From Paracoccus amoyensis (GTDB lineage Bacteria > Pseudomonadota > Alphaproteobacteria > Rhodobacterales > Rhodobacteraceae), in assembly GCF_014490725.1 (NCBI RefSeq), contig NZ_JACOQL010000003.1, positions 648,993 through 712,992 of the forward strand: 64,000 bases of DNA, read 5' to 3'. Position numbers and translations under genes: made by a program. The notes beneath the pieces are model-generated. The model worked only from the letters and a program-made list of their open reading frames with translations. It was not told where the DNA came from and did no database searches. Below are positions 8,956-17,576 of the stretch, one piece after another. Each line of letters opens with the position of its first letter. Position 1 is the stretch's first letter.

Positions 8956-9528
8956 ATGCTGAACCTTCAGATCATCATCGGCAGCGTTCGCCAGGGGCGC
9001 GGTGGACTGTCCGTGGCCGAATGGTTCGAGGACATCGCCCGCAAGGACACGCGCTTCACTGTTGAACGCGTCGATCTCGCAGAACTGAACCTGCCGATCA
9101 TGGACGAGCCGAACCACCCGCGTCTGCAACGCTATACCCACGATCACACCAAACGCTTCAGTGAAATCATCACGCGCGGCGATGCCTATGTCTTTGTGAC
9201 CACCGAATACAATTATGCCATTCCCGGCGCGCTGAAGAACGCGCTGGATTACCTTGGCCCGGAATGGGCAGGCAAGCCGATGTGCGCCGTGGCCTATGGC
9301 GGCGTCTCGGGCGCCGCCCGCGCGGTCGAGGATCTGCGCCGCGTCGCCGTGGCACTAAAGATGATCCCGCTGGTGCAGGGCGTCGTCTGCCCGCTTTACG
9401 CCCAGCAACGCGATGACGAGGGGCGATTCCACGGCAACCAGACCCAGACCGAGGCCGCCGCAGAAACGCTGAACATTTTGGCCGAGATGGGCGCCGTGCT
9501 GAAGGCGCGTCGCCTGGCCGCCGCCTGA
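8956..9528 (+). CDS. NAD(P)H-dependent FMN reductase
   Basis: Flavodoxin-like reductase of 190 residues. Visible are the phosphate-binding loop GSVRQGRGG near the N-terminus and the signature TEYNYAIPGALKNALDYL at about residue 76, both typical of the NADPH-dependent FMN reductase/quinone reductase family. It could keep quinones or flavins reduced during aromatic oxidation. It begins 9 bases after the SDR stop, with an AGGAGG site in that gap. Confidence 0.85.
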   Translation: MLNLQIIIGSVRQGRGGLSVAEWFEDIARKDTRFTVERVDLAELNLPIMDEPNHPRLQRYTHDHTKRFSEIITRGDAYVFVTTEYNYAIPGALKNALDYLGPEWAGKPMCAVAYGGVSGAARAVEDLRRVAVALKMIPLVQGVVCPLYAQQRDDEGRFHGNQTQTEAAAETLNILAEMGAVLKARRLAAA

Positions 9529-9540
9529 CAGGAGGACGAC

Positions 9541-10506
9541 ATGACTGCGATCACCGGAAAAATTGCGCCCACCAAGCGGCCGGGCGAATTGGGCATTCAT
9601 TCGATGGACACCTTCACCATGACGGTGCCCAACCTGACCGTAGCCGATGATTTCTATCGCACTTTCGGTCTGGACGTGCGCGAGGAAGGCGACGGGCTGG
9701 GGCTTTACACCTTTGGCTCTGACCACCGCTGGATGTCGATTGCCGAGGCGGGCAGCAAGAAGCTGAACCATCTGTCCTTCGCCGTCTTCGAAGAGGATTT
9801 CGACCCGATGCGTCGCCGGATCGAGGCGCAGGGCGTGCGCCTGCTGGATGCCCCGCGCGGCGTGGTCTCGAACGGGTTCTGGTTCCTTGATCCCTTTGGT
9901 GTGCTGATCGAGGTGAAGATCGCCGAAAAGACCTCGCCCAATGAAAAAACGCCTTTCTCACTTGGCTCGACGCCGGGCGGGGTGGCGGCCGCGCCGCAGC
10001 GGTCGAAGGCCGGGATCGTGCGTCCCCGGCGGCTGGCCCATGTGCTGCTGTTCACGCCCGACGTGCCGAAGGCGATCACGTTCTATAGCCGCACGCTTGG
10101 CCTGCGGCTGTCGGACCGTTCGGGCGATGGCATCTGTTTCATGCATGGCATCCATGGCAGCGACCATCATCTGGTCGCTTTCGCCAAGTCATCGGCACCG
10201 GGGCTGCATCATTGCAGTTGGGACATGGGCGGCATCAACGAAATCGGCAAGGGCGCCATGCAGATGGCCGATAAGGGTTACACCCGTGGCTGGGGCATGG
10301 GGCGGCACGTGCTGGGCTCGAATTATTTCCACTATGTCCGCGATCCCTGGGGCAGCTATTCGGAATATTCGGCCGATATCGACTATATCCCCGTCGATCA
10401 CGATTGGGAGGCCGGGGACTATCCGCCCGAGGATTCGATCTATCTGTGGGGGCCGGAAATGCCCGGCGACTTTGTCCATAATTACGAAGCAGACGACAAC
10501 GCATAG
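9541..10506 (+). CDS. Extradiol dioxygenase-like VOC protein 2
   Basis: Second catechol 2,3-dioxygenase-like protein, 321 residues, with N- and C-terminal VOC modules. Probable iron ligands in the C-terminal module are His in RLAHVLLFT (about 168), His in GLHHCSWDMGG (about 222) and Glu in GSYSEYSADIDY (about 280). The C-terminal extension rich in acidic and aromatic residues resembles that of larger extradiol enzymes. AGGAGGA precedes the ATG. It is the last intact gene of the operon; what follows is relic DNA, so original downstream genes may have been lost. Confidence 0.85.
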   Translation: MTAITGKIAPTKRPGELGIHSMDTFTMTVPNLTVADDFYRTFGLDVREEGDGLGLYTFGSDHRWMSIAEAGSKKLNHLSFAVFEEDFDPMRRRIEAQGVRLLDAPRGVVSNGFWFLDPFGVLIEVKIAEKTSPNEKTPFSLGSTPGGVAAAPQRSKAGIVRPRRLAHVLLFTPDVPKAITFYSRTLGLRLSDRSGDGICFMHGIHGSDHHLVAFAKSSAPGLHHCSWDMGGINEIGKGAMQMADKGYTRGWGMGRHVLGSNYFHYVRDPWGSYSEYSADIDYIPVDHDWEAGDYPPEDSIYLWGPEMPGDFVHNYEADDNA

Positions 10507-10558
10507 GCCGCATCCACGGCCCATTTCCCCCAAAAGCTACCGGGCACGCACATCGCGC

Positions 10559-10648
10559 ATGAAAAAAGAGATATCCATGTCCCAAGAAAGTGCTCTCGCC
10601 CGGAACATCGTCCGGTTTGTCCGCGCCAAAGTCTTGCTGGCCAGGTAG
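10559..10648 (+). other. Short 29-codon open frame, probable gene remnant
   Basis: Starts ATG at 10559 (alternative ATG at 10577) and stops at 10648. The peptide is basic and ends in VRFVRAKVLLAR. I recognise no family. It lies just after the second VOC gene and just before transposase and integrase fragments, so it is probably the cut-off beginning of a lost operon gene. Confidence 0.25.
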
Positions 10649-10731
10649 CTTTACATCGTCCGCACGACGCTGCCGTGACCAAGCGCGGAAACTCCAACTC
10701 CGGCGGTCCAACATCAGTAGCTAGGCACGTG

Positions 10732-10824
10732 GGTTTTGGCCGTTCGAGAGGTGGCTTCACGACCAAGATCCGCCTTCGCGTAACGGTGCGACCTGCCCAT
10801 GAGGTCGGAGATCACGTCCGCTGA
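10732..10824 (+). pseudogene. Transposase fragment (IS5-family type)
   Basis: A 30-codon open piece reading FGRSRGGFTTKIRLR, which matches the RSRGGxTTKIH segment common in the DDE domain of IS5-family transposases. No start, no partner domains and no inverted repeats remain. It directly abuts the integrase fragment that follows, so two mobile elements have been spliced together here. Confidence 0.5.
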
Positions 10825-10939
10825 TGTGGGAAAGCTGCTGAACCGGATCGCCATGGTCGCCCGGTTGAATAAGGCGAATCCCAACAACCACGCCCGCAAG
10901 CTGCAGGGATCAATGCCGACGCCCCGCCGTGCCAACCGT
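10799..10939 (+). pseudogene. Tyrosine integrase fragment related to the integrase at 49261-50526
   Basis: The frame reads SADVGKLLNRIAM, then NPNNHARKLQGSMPTPRRANR. It corresponds to the core-binding segment of the intact integrase (SDVDRLLTQIAE, then KPNNRARKLQGAKPTPVRANR). Only about 45 codons survive, with no catalytic domain. It overlaps the transposase fragment by 26 bases. This is a scar of an earlier integration by a related element. Confidence 0.65.
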
Positions 10940-11190
10940 GGCCCGCCTGCTTGCCAAATCTTTCGGTATGCCTCTATCTCGTGCCGCCCGATCCGAGCGG
11001 CGCGAGATGGAGGCACAGGCATGGCACAATCCAAAGCGGCGGACCCGCCGAGAGGACATCGTCTGCCGCGCGGCTGGATCAGGAGATACAACCTGGCAGG
11101 GGCGCGGGGCCTGTCGGTCGACAGGCCGGGGCGCTGATCGGCGCGCGGCAGTATGGCTTGACCGCCGATCTGGCTGGTCGTGAAGAAATG
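10940..11190. other. No recognisable gene
   Basis: About 250 bases with short basic open frames on both strands but no start with a ribosome site and no family motif. It lies between the integrase fragment and the hairpin that ends the minus-strand isochorismatase gene. Probably relic DNA. Confidence 0.4.
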
Positions 11191-11196
11191 CCGAAA

Positions 11197-11221
11197 GGCC
11201 GCCCCCGACAACGGGGCGGCC
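11197..11221 (-). terminator. Hairpin terminator for the isochorismatase gene
   Basis: GGCCGCCCC pairs with GGGGCGGCC (9-bp perfect stem, 7-base loop) 12 bases after the stop codon on the minus strand. It is followed on that strand by CCTTTC and TTTCTTC, a weak T tract. Confidence 0.6.
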
Positions 11222-11232
11222 CTGCTGAAAGG

Positions 11233-11874
11233 TTACTCCTGCCGGTCGTTGGCGAACTGGATGCCCGCCGTGCCGCCAGTCTCGATGAACAGGTTCATAA
11301 AGGCCGGCACCGTGTCCTTGCGGTCCCAGTCGCGCTGCAATTCGCAGAACAGCTGCGGCACGCTGATCATCTTGCCGCCAGCCTGTTCGACCCGGCGCAG
11401 CGCGGCCTCATGCGCCTCGCGCGAGGTGCCCCCAACGGCATCGGTCACGACATAGACCTCATACCCCTCAGCCAGGGCATCGAGCGCGGGGAAGGTCAGG
11501 CAGGCCTCGGTCCAAAGCGCGGTCATGATCAACTTCTTGCGGCCGGTATCCGTGACGGCCTTGCGAAACTCGGCATCCTCCCACGAGTTGATGGTGGTGC
11601 GGTCATAGGTCGGATAATCGGCCAGCACCTTGCGAAGCTGCGGGATCGGCGGCTTGTTCAACCCGGTCTTCACATTGACGGTCGAGTGCACGATCGGAAG
11701 CCCGTATACAATCGCCGCCTTCGCCGTTCCGACGATATTGTTGACCAGCAATTGCCGATCCATGGAGGCAATCGAATTCACCTGAACAGGCTGATAGTCG
11801 ATGACGATCAGCGCCGAATTTTCCGGGGTCAGAAGCCGATCCTTGACCGGATCGCGACGTGGTTCGCTTGTCAT
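11233..11874 (-). CDS. Isochorismatase-family hydrolase (YcaC-like)
   Basis: Cysteine hydrolase of 213 residues. Catalytic Asp lies in LIVIDYQPVQ (near residue 25) and the nucleophile Cys in MTALWTEACLTFPALDAL (near 120), with the family run VVTDAVGGTSREAHEAA after it. This arrangement matches YcaC-type amidohydrolases rather than true isochorismatases. ATG 11874 follows GAGGAG; the longer open frame has no support. It lies downstream of a DoxX gene on the same strand, and a shortened paralogue sits at 12967. Substrate unknown. Confidence 0.85.
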   Translation of the reverse strand: MTSEPRRDPVKDRLLTPENSALIVIDYQPVQVNSIASMDRQLLVNNIVGTAKAAIVYGLPIVHSTVNVKTGLNKPPIPQLRKVLADYPTYDRTTINSWEDAEFRKAVTDTGRKKLIMTALWTEACLTFPALDALAEGYEVYVVTDAVGGTSREAHEAALRRVEQAGGKMISVPQLFCELQRDWDRKDTVPAFMNLFIETGGTAGIQFANDRQE

Positions 11875-11957
11875 TCCGTTACTCCTCTTCACTGGTTGAG
11901 ATCCCGCGACATGCGCAGCACCGGGCCGGCACATCCCTGCGCCGGATACGAAAAAGT

Positions 11958-12524
11958 TCAAAACTCGCGTTTCAGAAGCGTCCGATCCACCGACAGCGGT
12001 CCGGCACCGAAGGCGGCCAGAAACAGCGTCGCCACGGTCCAGATCGCCGAAAGCCCCTCGGCCTTGAACTGGACCTGATGCAGAAAGACCGCGCCGCCAT
12101 CGGCGGCAAGGTTGCGGATGCCATCGGCCGTGAACAAGGTCTGGCCCGCAACCTGCGCGGCGGAAATGCCCTCTTGCGTCAGGGCCAGATCGCCATAGGG
12201 ATGCGTGAGGTGGAACCAGTAGGTCACCGCCAGCATGACGCCATTGGCCAGCGCCGCCGGCCGGGTCAGGAAACCGACAAGGATCAGAAGACCGCCGCCG
12301 AATTGCAGAACGGCAAGAACCGCCGACCAGAACCGCCCCGGATAAAGGCCAAGCGCTTCGGTAAATCCGGCCATACCGAACGGGTCCTGTATCTTCGGCC
12401 AGCCCTCGACCACCAGAAGCCAGCCGACCACCAATCGCAACCCGACAAACGCCAGCGGCTTGGCAAAGCGGTCATAGAACGGCCCCATGAACGGCAAGAT
12501 CAGCGCGGTATCGGCGTCTTTCAT
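11958..12524 (-). CDS. DoxX-family membrane protein 2
   Basis: A 188-residue membrane protein with DoxX pattern: RLVVGWLLVVEGWPKI, then VLQFGGGLLILVGFLTRPAAL and VMLAVTYWFHL. It has about four hydrophobic helices. ATG 12524 was chosen for the AAGGAT site upstream and because the protein pattern begins there. It shares the minus-strand transcript with the isochorismatase-like gene (84-base gap). Role unknown; DoxX relatives are linked to quinone redox reactions. Confidence 0.78.
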   Translation of the reverse strand: MKDADTALILPFMGPFYDRFAKPLAFVGLRLVVGWLLVVEGWPKIQDPFGMAGFTEALGLYPGRFWSAVLAVLQFGGGLLILVGFLTRPAALANGVMLAVTYWFHLTHPYGDLALTQEGISAAQVAGQTLFTADGIRNLAADGGAVFLHQVQFKAEGLSAIWTVATLFLAAFGAGPLSVDRTLLKREF

Positions 12525-12966
12525 GATCTCATCCTTCTGCTTGGGAGCATGGCACGGTGCCGCCGGGCCGAATGCAAGGGGCATGCGTTCAACACGGTGA
12601 CCGGGGTCGTGGTTCCCGCATCGCGGGCTCTGCGCGGCAGTGACCAATAGAATGCGGCATTCGACAATTCAGAACACCCATCATTGTATAACAACATTCG
12701 CGCCCGGCGCAGTCAATCTCGCACGATCCGGCGGCATCGGCGGCGGAACCAACTCACGCTGCGCTGGTTGGGTGAAAGCGACGCGATAGGGTTCCAGCGC
12801 CCGAGTTCCGGTCAGTGCCGACCTGCCGCGCGAAATGCGGATTGCAAGCCCAGGTATCATCGCTGTGCCTTCTTGTGTCCGACACACTGACATTTTTTAA
12901 GTTTGCAGCGTCGCAATGGCCCGACGCTCCACGCAAGAGCATCAGTTCAACCGAAGGAAGAGCTTC
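12525..12966. other. Intergenic region between divergent isochorismatase-type genes
   Basis: About 440 bases holding the promoters for the minus-strand DoxX gene and the plus-strand shortened isochorismatase gene. A small symmetrical motif TTGTATAACAA lies at 12684-12694 and may be regulatory. Open frames here have no ribosome site or family match. Confidence 0.35.
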
Positions 12967-13284
12967 ATGAGCAACTCCGCGAATTTCAAAGCCGCGCGTC
13001 CGGTGATTGATGACGACGACGGTGTGATGCTGCTGATCGGCCACCAAAGTGGCATGTTCCAGACCGTGGCCGCGGTTAAGGAAACCGTCCGCAAGACGCT
13101 GATCATCGCGGGAACCATCACCAGCGCCTGCATGGCCTTTCCGGCCATTTCCGCGATCAGCGAAGGATACAAGGTCTTTGTCGTCATCGGCGCCTCTGGA
13201 ACCCATTCCAAGATGGCCGAGGACATCACGCAGGCGCGTGTCGTCCAGCGCGATGACGAGCAACTGGCTTCTCAGCACCGTTGA
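12967..13284 (+). pseudogene. Internally deleted isochorismatase-family gene
   Basis: A 105-residue frame with a good GAAGGAAG ribosome site. It begins like a YcaC-type hydrolase ([20 protein letters not shown]), then jumps directly to the distal half ([20 protein letters not shown], then [20 protein letters not shown]). About 70-80 central residues that normally carry the catalytic Lys are missing. The Asp of the usual LLIDHQ motif is Gly. The last residues after ARVVQ no longer match the family. It is therefore almost certainly inactive. Confidence 0.75.
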
Positions 13285-13337
13285 CGCAACCGGGGCGGCG
13301 TCCGGCGCCGCGCCCCATGCCACCAGGAGAACGACAG

Positions 13338-15017
13338 ATGGCAAAGATGGCCGCCAAGGTATTCGCCGCGCTTTTCGCGCTTGTCCCAGCAAGCGTACTG
13401 GCCGCCGGTCCCGAACTGGTCCTGTATAATGGCCAGTTGATCACGCTGGATGACGCCCAGCCGCAGGCCAGCGCAATCGCGATTTCGGATGGAGTGATAC
13501 AGCAGATCGGCGATGACGCGACCATCCGCGCGCTGGCGTCACAGGATACCCGCCAGATCGACATGGGCGGGCGCACGGTCATTCCCGGGCTGACCGATGG
13601 TCATAGCCACCTGATCCGTGGCGGCCAGTCCTTTACCTCCGAGACCTTCTGGCTGGACGAAACCAGCCTGGCCTCGGCGCTGGAAAAGCTGACCGCAGCC
13701 GCCAAGGACCGGAACCCGGATGAATGGGTCGTCGTGGCCGGGTCCTGGATTCCCGAACAGTTCGATGAAAAGCGCGGCCCGACGCCCGAGGAACTGACCG
13801 CCGCCGTTCCCGATCACCCGGCCTATGTGCAGCTTCTTTACGATGACGCGTGGGTCAATGCGCGCGGGATCGACGTTCTGCGGCTGAACAGCCCCGACCC
13901 CGCCGTGCCGCCCAGCATCACCGTCGAACGCGACGCCGAGGGTCGGGCCACCGGTCGCCTGCTGGGGGGTGTGTTCCCCTATAACATGCTGTTGCCGCAG
14001 CTTCTGCCGCAGGATCCAGAGCGCCGCAAGGAAAGTCTCAGGACCTTTTTCGCGACGCTTAACAGTTATGGCGTGACGGGGTTTGTCGATGCGACGGCGG
14101 GCGGCCCCGAGAATTATCAGATGCCGTTCGATCTTGACCGGGCGGGCGAGCTGAACCTGCGCGTCAGCTATCGCATTCCCGGCCTGGACCCGGGCCACGA
14201 GCCGGAATGGATCGCCAGGTTCATGGCCTTTCGCCAACCCCATTACGAGGCCGGCCGGATCGGCTTTGTCGGGCTGGGCGAAGCCCTGGTCGGCGAAATG
14301 TATGACGGGGTGCAGATGGGGCCGGGCTTTACCTCGCCGCCGCCGGCGCATGAACGCCTGCGCATGATCGGCGATTTCGCGGCCGAACGCGGCATCCCGC
14401 TGGAATTCCACGCCTATACCGATGATGCAGCCGCCGCGATCCTGGACGTGTTCGAGGACGTGAACACCCGCCATTCGATCAGGGATCTTCGCTGGTCGCT
14501 GGCGCATCTGAATACCGGGTCGGAACGGACGCTGCAGCGCATGGCCGACCTGGGGCTGGCCTATTCGGTGCAGATGGGCCCCTATTTCGAAGCCCCCGGG
14601 ATTCTGGCAGCCAACGGGCCCGAGGTGGCGGCGAAATCGCCGCCCCTGCGCGCGGCTCTGGACAAGGGGCTGATGGTGGTCGGGGGAACCGACTCGACCC
14701 GGATCGGCGTTTATGGCGTCTGGCAGGCCATCGAATATCACGTCACCGGCACCTCGCTTGGTGGCGTGGTCCAGAAATCCGATGACCAGCTGCTGACCCG
14801 GGAAGAGGCGCTGCGGCTTTACACCAGCAATGCCGCCTGGATGAATTTCGCCGAGGAACGGCGCGGCACCCTCAGCCCCGGAAAGCAAGCCGACCTAGCG
14901 GTGCTGGACCAGCCCTATCTGACCATGCCCGCCGACCGGATTGACACGATCCGCGCCGACCTGACCCTGATCGACGGTGAGATCGTCCATGACGTTCTGA
15001 CCCAGGGCCAGCAATGA
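13338..15017 (+). CDS. Exported amidohydrolase, family 3 (YtcJ-like)
   Basis: A 559-residue metal-dependent hydrolase with a signal peptide ending near ASVLA. The metal-binding start motif is VIPGLTDGHSHLI (near residue 85), followed by GSWIPEQFDE, a later EFHAYTDDAAAAILD and a C-terminal LSPGKQADLAVLD, all typical of amidohydrolase family 3. ATG 13338 follows AGGAGAA; an upstream in-frame ATG at 13281 would spoil the signal sequence. Substrate unknown; N-acyl or imide compounds are typical of the group. The gene is convergent with the cytochrome gene on the other strand. Confidence 0.85.
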   Translation: MAKMAAKVFAALFALVPASVLAAGPELVLYNGQLITLDDAQPQASAIAISDGVIQQIGDDATIRALASQDTRQIDMGGRTVIPGLTDGHSHLIRGGQSFTSETFWLDETSLASALEKLTAAAKDRNPDEWVVVAGSWIPEQFDEKRGPTPEELTAAVPDHPAYVQLLYDDAWVNARGIDVLRLNSPDPAVPPSITVERDAEGRATGRLLGGVFPYNMLLPQLLPQDPERRKESLRTFFATLNSYGVTGFVDATAGGPENYQMPFDLDRAGELNLRVSYRIPGLDPGHEPEWIARFMAFRQPHYEAGRIGFVGLGEALVGEMYDGVQMGPGFTSPPPAHERLRMIGDFAAERGIPLEFHAYTDDAAAAILDVFEDVNTRHSIRDLRWSLAHLNTGSERTLQRMADLGLAYSVQMGPYFEAPGILAANGPEVAAKSPPLRAALDKGLMVVGGTDSTRIGVYGVWQAIEYHVTGTSLGGVVQKSDDQLLTREEALRLYTSNAAWMNFAEERRGTLSPGKQADLAVLDQPYLTMPADRIDTIRADLTLIDGEIVHDVLTQGQQ

Positions 15018-15085
15018 ACAAGCTGCTGGCGGCGTCCCCGTCGGGGGTGCCGCCAACCCGCCTGATGCGACCGCTGAGACAGGGC

Positions 15086-15760
15086 TTAGCGCCCCGCCCG
15101 TATCAGCCGATCATCCGGCCAGCTGTGACAGGTGACGCAGGTATTGGGGGCCTGTTGCGCCTGATGGCAGCTTTGGCAGCTGGCCATGCTGGTGACGGTC
15201 GTCAGCTGCCGCATCTGCTGAAGTTCAGGCACCGCGCCGTGGCAGTTCAGACAGCCCACGCCCGCATCGACATGGGTCCGATGGCTCCAGTTGACGCCCG
15301 GCAAAAGCTGATAGACCCGGACCCAGGGCACCGCCTCATGCGCATCGTGATAGGCGGTCAGGCGCTGGATCGGCTCCTTGTCGGTGGCAATATCGGCGTG
15401 GCATTGCATACAGGTTTCGGTGTCCGGAAAGGTCATCAGCCGACCGGGATCGGGGTTGGTGTGACAATTCGTGCAATCAAGCCCGACCTCGGTCACATGC
15501 CATTCGTGATTGAAGGGCAGCGGCTGGACCGGCGCGGCGGGTGGCACCGGATTGGCCGCAACCTGTTCGAACAGCCTGTTCAACCAGGCCGGGTCCACCG
15601 GTTCATCAATGCTGGGGGTGTTCCCGGTCGCGGCCTGCGCATTCGCTGTCGCGACCACATCGGTGCCGTCAACGACCGCGACCCAAAGCCCGGCAGCAGC
15701 CATCGCCACCCAGCCTGTCAGCCGACGCCACGTCCTCGGCGATTGACGATCACCCATCAT
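15086..15760 (-). CDS. Exported pentaheme c-type cytochrome
   Basis: A 224-residue protein with an N-terminal membrane or signal segment and five CxxCH heme-binding motifs: CTNCH, CMQCH, CLNCH, CQSCH and CVTCH. Spaced His residues (FNHEWH, SHRTH) could be distal ligands, as in class III and NapC/c7-type cytochromes. The start overlaps the region after the FAD gene stop (3-base gap), so the two are co-expressed. It probably takes electrons from the exported FAD enzyme and passes them to the respiratory chain. Confidence 0.85.
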   Translation of the reverse strand: MMGDRQSPRTWRRLTGWVAMAAAGLWVAVVDGTDVVATANAQAATGNTPSIDEPVDPAWLNRLFEQVAANPVPPAAPVQPLPFNHEWHVTEVGLDCTNCHTNPDPGRLMTFPDTETCMQCHADIATDKEPIQRLTAYHDAHEAVPWVRVYQLLPGVNWSHRTHVDAGVGCLNCHGAVPELQQMRQLTTVTSMASCQSCHQAQQAPNTCVTCHSWPDDRLIRAGR

Positions 15761-15763
15761 GGC

Positions 15764-17377
15764 TCACCCCTTCCCCAGCACTTCGGCCAGCGTCTTGCCG
15801 TCATCCTCCAGAATGGCGATGGCGGCATTGCGCCCGGGCTGTCCGGTGACCGAGCCGCCCGGCGCGGTGCAGGCGCCGGTCTGGTAAAGCCCCGGAATCG
15901 GCATCCGGTAGGGCGCGAACACGCCCCAGCGCTTGTCCAAATGATGCACGCTGCCCCGCCACATCGCGGGGTTCATGCGCTCGATGTCCAAGGGGCTCAT
16001 GATGACGCGCGCCAGCACATTATCGCGGGTCAGGTTCGGGGTATAGCGCAGATAGCGGTCCAGCACCCGGTCGGCCACGTCCTCCTTGATCGCGTCCCAG
16101 TGTTCGGGCCCTTCCTTCAGCTGATAGGGTATCCCGCCCTCGATCTTCAGCAGGGAATAGCCGTCGGGTGCGCGGGTGCGGTCATAGCCGGTCGCATGGA
16201 CGATCTGCAGCGGATAATCGTCCAGCGTCAGCTCTCCCTTCGCCTGGTCCTCGTTCAGCTGAAAGATGCTTTCGGGCCGCTCCATGATCGAGGCCTCGGC
16301 CCCGGTCACCGATCCGCCCGCCGCCAGCGGATATTCCGGCGCACCTTTCAGCGCATAATGAAAGGCGAACATCGCCTGTTCGGGTTGCCAGATATCGACG
16401 CTGTCGGTGAAGGGCTGGCCCCAAAGCTCGCGGGGGGCCATGTCCATCAGATGCTTGACATGAATGGTCGACACGACCCCCTTGCGGGCCCGGAAGCGGC
16501 TGCCGTCAAGACATTCCACCCCCACGCAACGGTGATCCTCGATCATCAGTCGCACCACCGGCATATTGACCAGAACGGTGCCGCCATGGGCCTGAATGAA
16601 GCGACCAAGCGAGGTGCTGAGCATGCCAGAGCCGCCAACCGGCATCGGCCGGCCGGCCATATGGGTCAGCATCGACCAGGCCTGCGCACCGCTGCCCGGA
16701 TCGCTGGCCGGCACCCCGCCCCAGCGCCCGCCCGAGATATTGGCCGCCTGCATCTGCGGGCTTTCCCAAAGCTGGCGCGCGGCGTCAAAACCCGACAACA
16801 GCTCAAGCCGCTGAAAGAACAGCGCCTCGCGCGAGGGATCGGCGCTGGCCGGATCCTCGTCCGCGACCTTTTCCTGCGCGGCCCAAAGCTCGCGAAAGGT
16901 CTGGGCGTCCTTTTTCGACACCCGCTCGATGGTCGCGGCGGTCTGGTCCGGGTCGCCACGATGAACGGTCATCGACGCACCGTCGGCAAAGGGGAAATGC
17001 ACGACGATCTCGGGATCGAACAGCTCATAGCCGAAATCCCGTATCTCGATCTCATTGTCGCGATAGGCGGGGTTGCGGGCAAAGACGTGATGCGAGCTGG
17101 AGCAGAGATCCTCGAAAAATCCGGGCAGCAGCACCTCGGCCGTCTTGGCGCCGCCGCCGATCATGCCGCGCCCTTCCAGCACCAGCACGCTGTTGCCCGC
17201 CTTGGCCAGGTAAGCGGCGCACAGCAGGCTGTTATGCCCGGCGCCCGCGACCACGTAATCGAATGTCTCGGGTCGCGCCTGCCCGCCCGCGACCTGCGCC
17301 CAGACGGGCGATCCGACGCCGAAAAGCGCCGCAGACACGGCCCCCGCCGATTTCAGGAGTTCACGCCGATTGACCAT
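15764..17377 (-). CDS. TAT-exported FAD oxidoreductase (phytoene desaturase-like)
   Basis: A 537-residue flavoprotein. The N-terminus has a twin-arginine signal (NRRELLKSAGAVSAALFG), so it is exported folded with its cofactor. The FAD-binding motif is VVAGAGHNSLLCAAYLAKAG, followed by VLEGRGMIGGGAKT, and the C-terminal FAD motif is GLYQTGACTAPGGSVTGQPG. This pattern is that of the phytoene desaturase/retinol saturase group. Start 17377 is fixed by the twin-arginine motif and GGGAG upstream. It is followed directly by the pentaheme cytochrome gene, implying a periplasmic dehydrogenase donating electrons to c-type hemes. Substrate unknown. Confidence 0.82.
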   Translation of the reverse strand: MVNRRELLKSAGAVSAALFGVGSPVWAQVAGGQARPETFDYVVAGAGHNSLLCAAYLAKAGNSVLVLEGRGMIGGGAKTAEVLLPGFFEDLCSSSHHVFARNPAYRDNEIEIRDFGYELFDPEIVVHFPFADGASMTVHRGDPDQTAATIERVSKKDAQTFRELWAAQEKVADEDPASADPSREALFFQRLELLSGFDAARQLWESPQMQAANISGGRWGGVPASDPGSGAQAWSMLTHMAGRPMPVGGSGMLSTSLGRFIQAHGGTVLVNMPVVRLMIEDHRCVGVECLDGSRFRARKGVVSTIHVKHLMDMAPRELWGQPFTDSVDIWQPEQAMFAFHYALKGAPEYPLAAGGSVTGAEASIMERPESIFQLNEDQAKGELTLDDYPLQIVHATGYDRTRAPDGYSLLKIEGGIPYQLKEGPEHWDAIKEDVADRVLDRYLRYTPNLTRDNVLARVIMSPLDIERMNPAMWRGSVHHLDKRWGVFAPYRMPIPGLYQTGACTAPGGSVTGQPGRNAAIAILEDDGKTLAEVLGKG

Positions 17378-17576
17378 AACACTCTCCCACCACAGGGCGC
17401 GGGATCGACGTTCAGATGACCAAACCTGTCTGCTTGCTGTTGATCCGAAAATCGACTCGCTTGCGTCACGGAAAATTGTAACCATCCATGAAAAGCGCAC
17501 AAGCCATATCAGACCCTCTTGCCATGCGGCGACCGGGACGGACGAAGCAGCCTCGCATTATCCGAGGGAGACGAAC

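Noticed and set aside
15014..17419. 801-codon plus-strand open frame across the cytochrome and FAD genes
   Set aside because: The minus strand carries clear heme motifs, a twin-arginine signal and FAD motifs; the plus frame is a GC-driven shadow.
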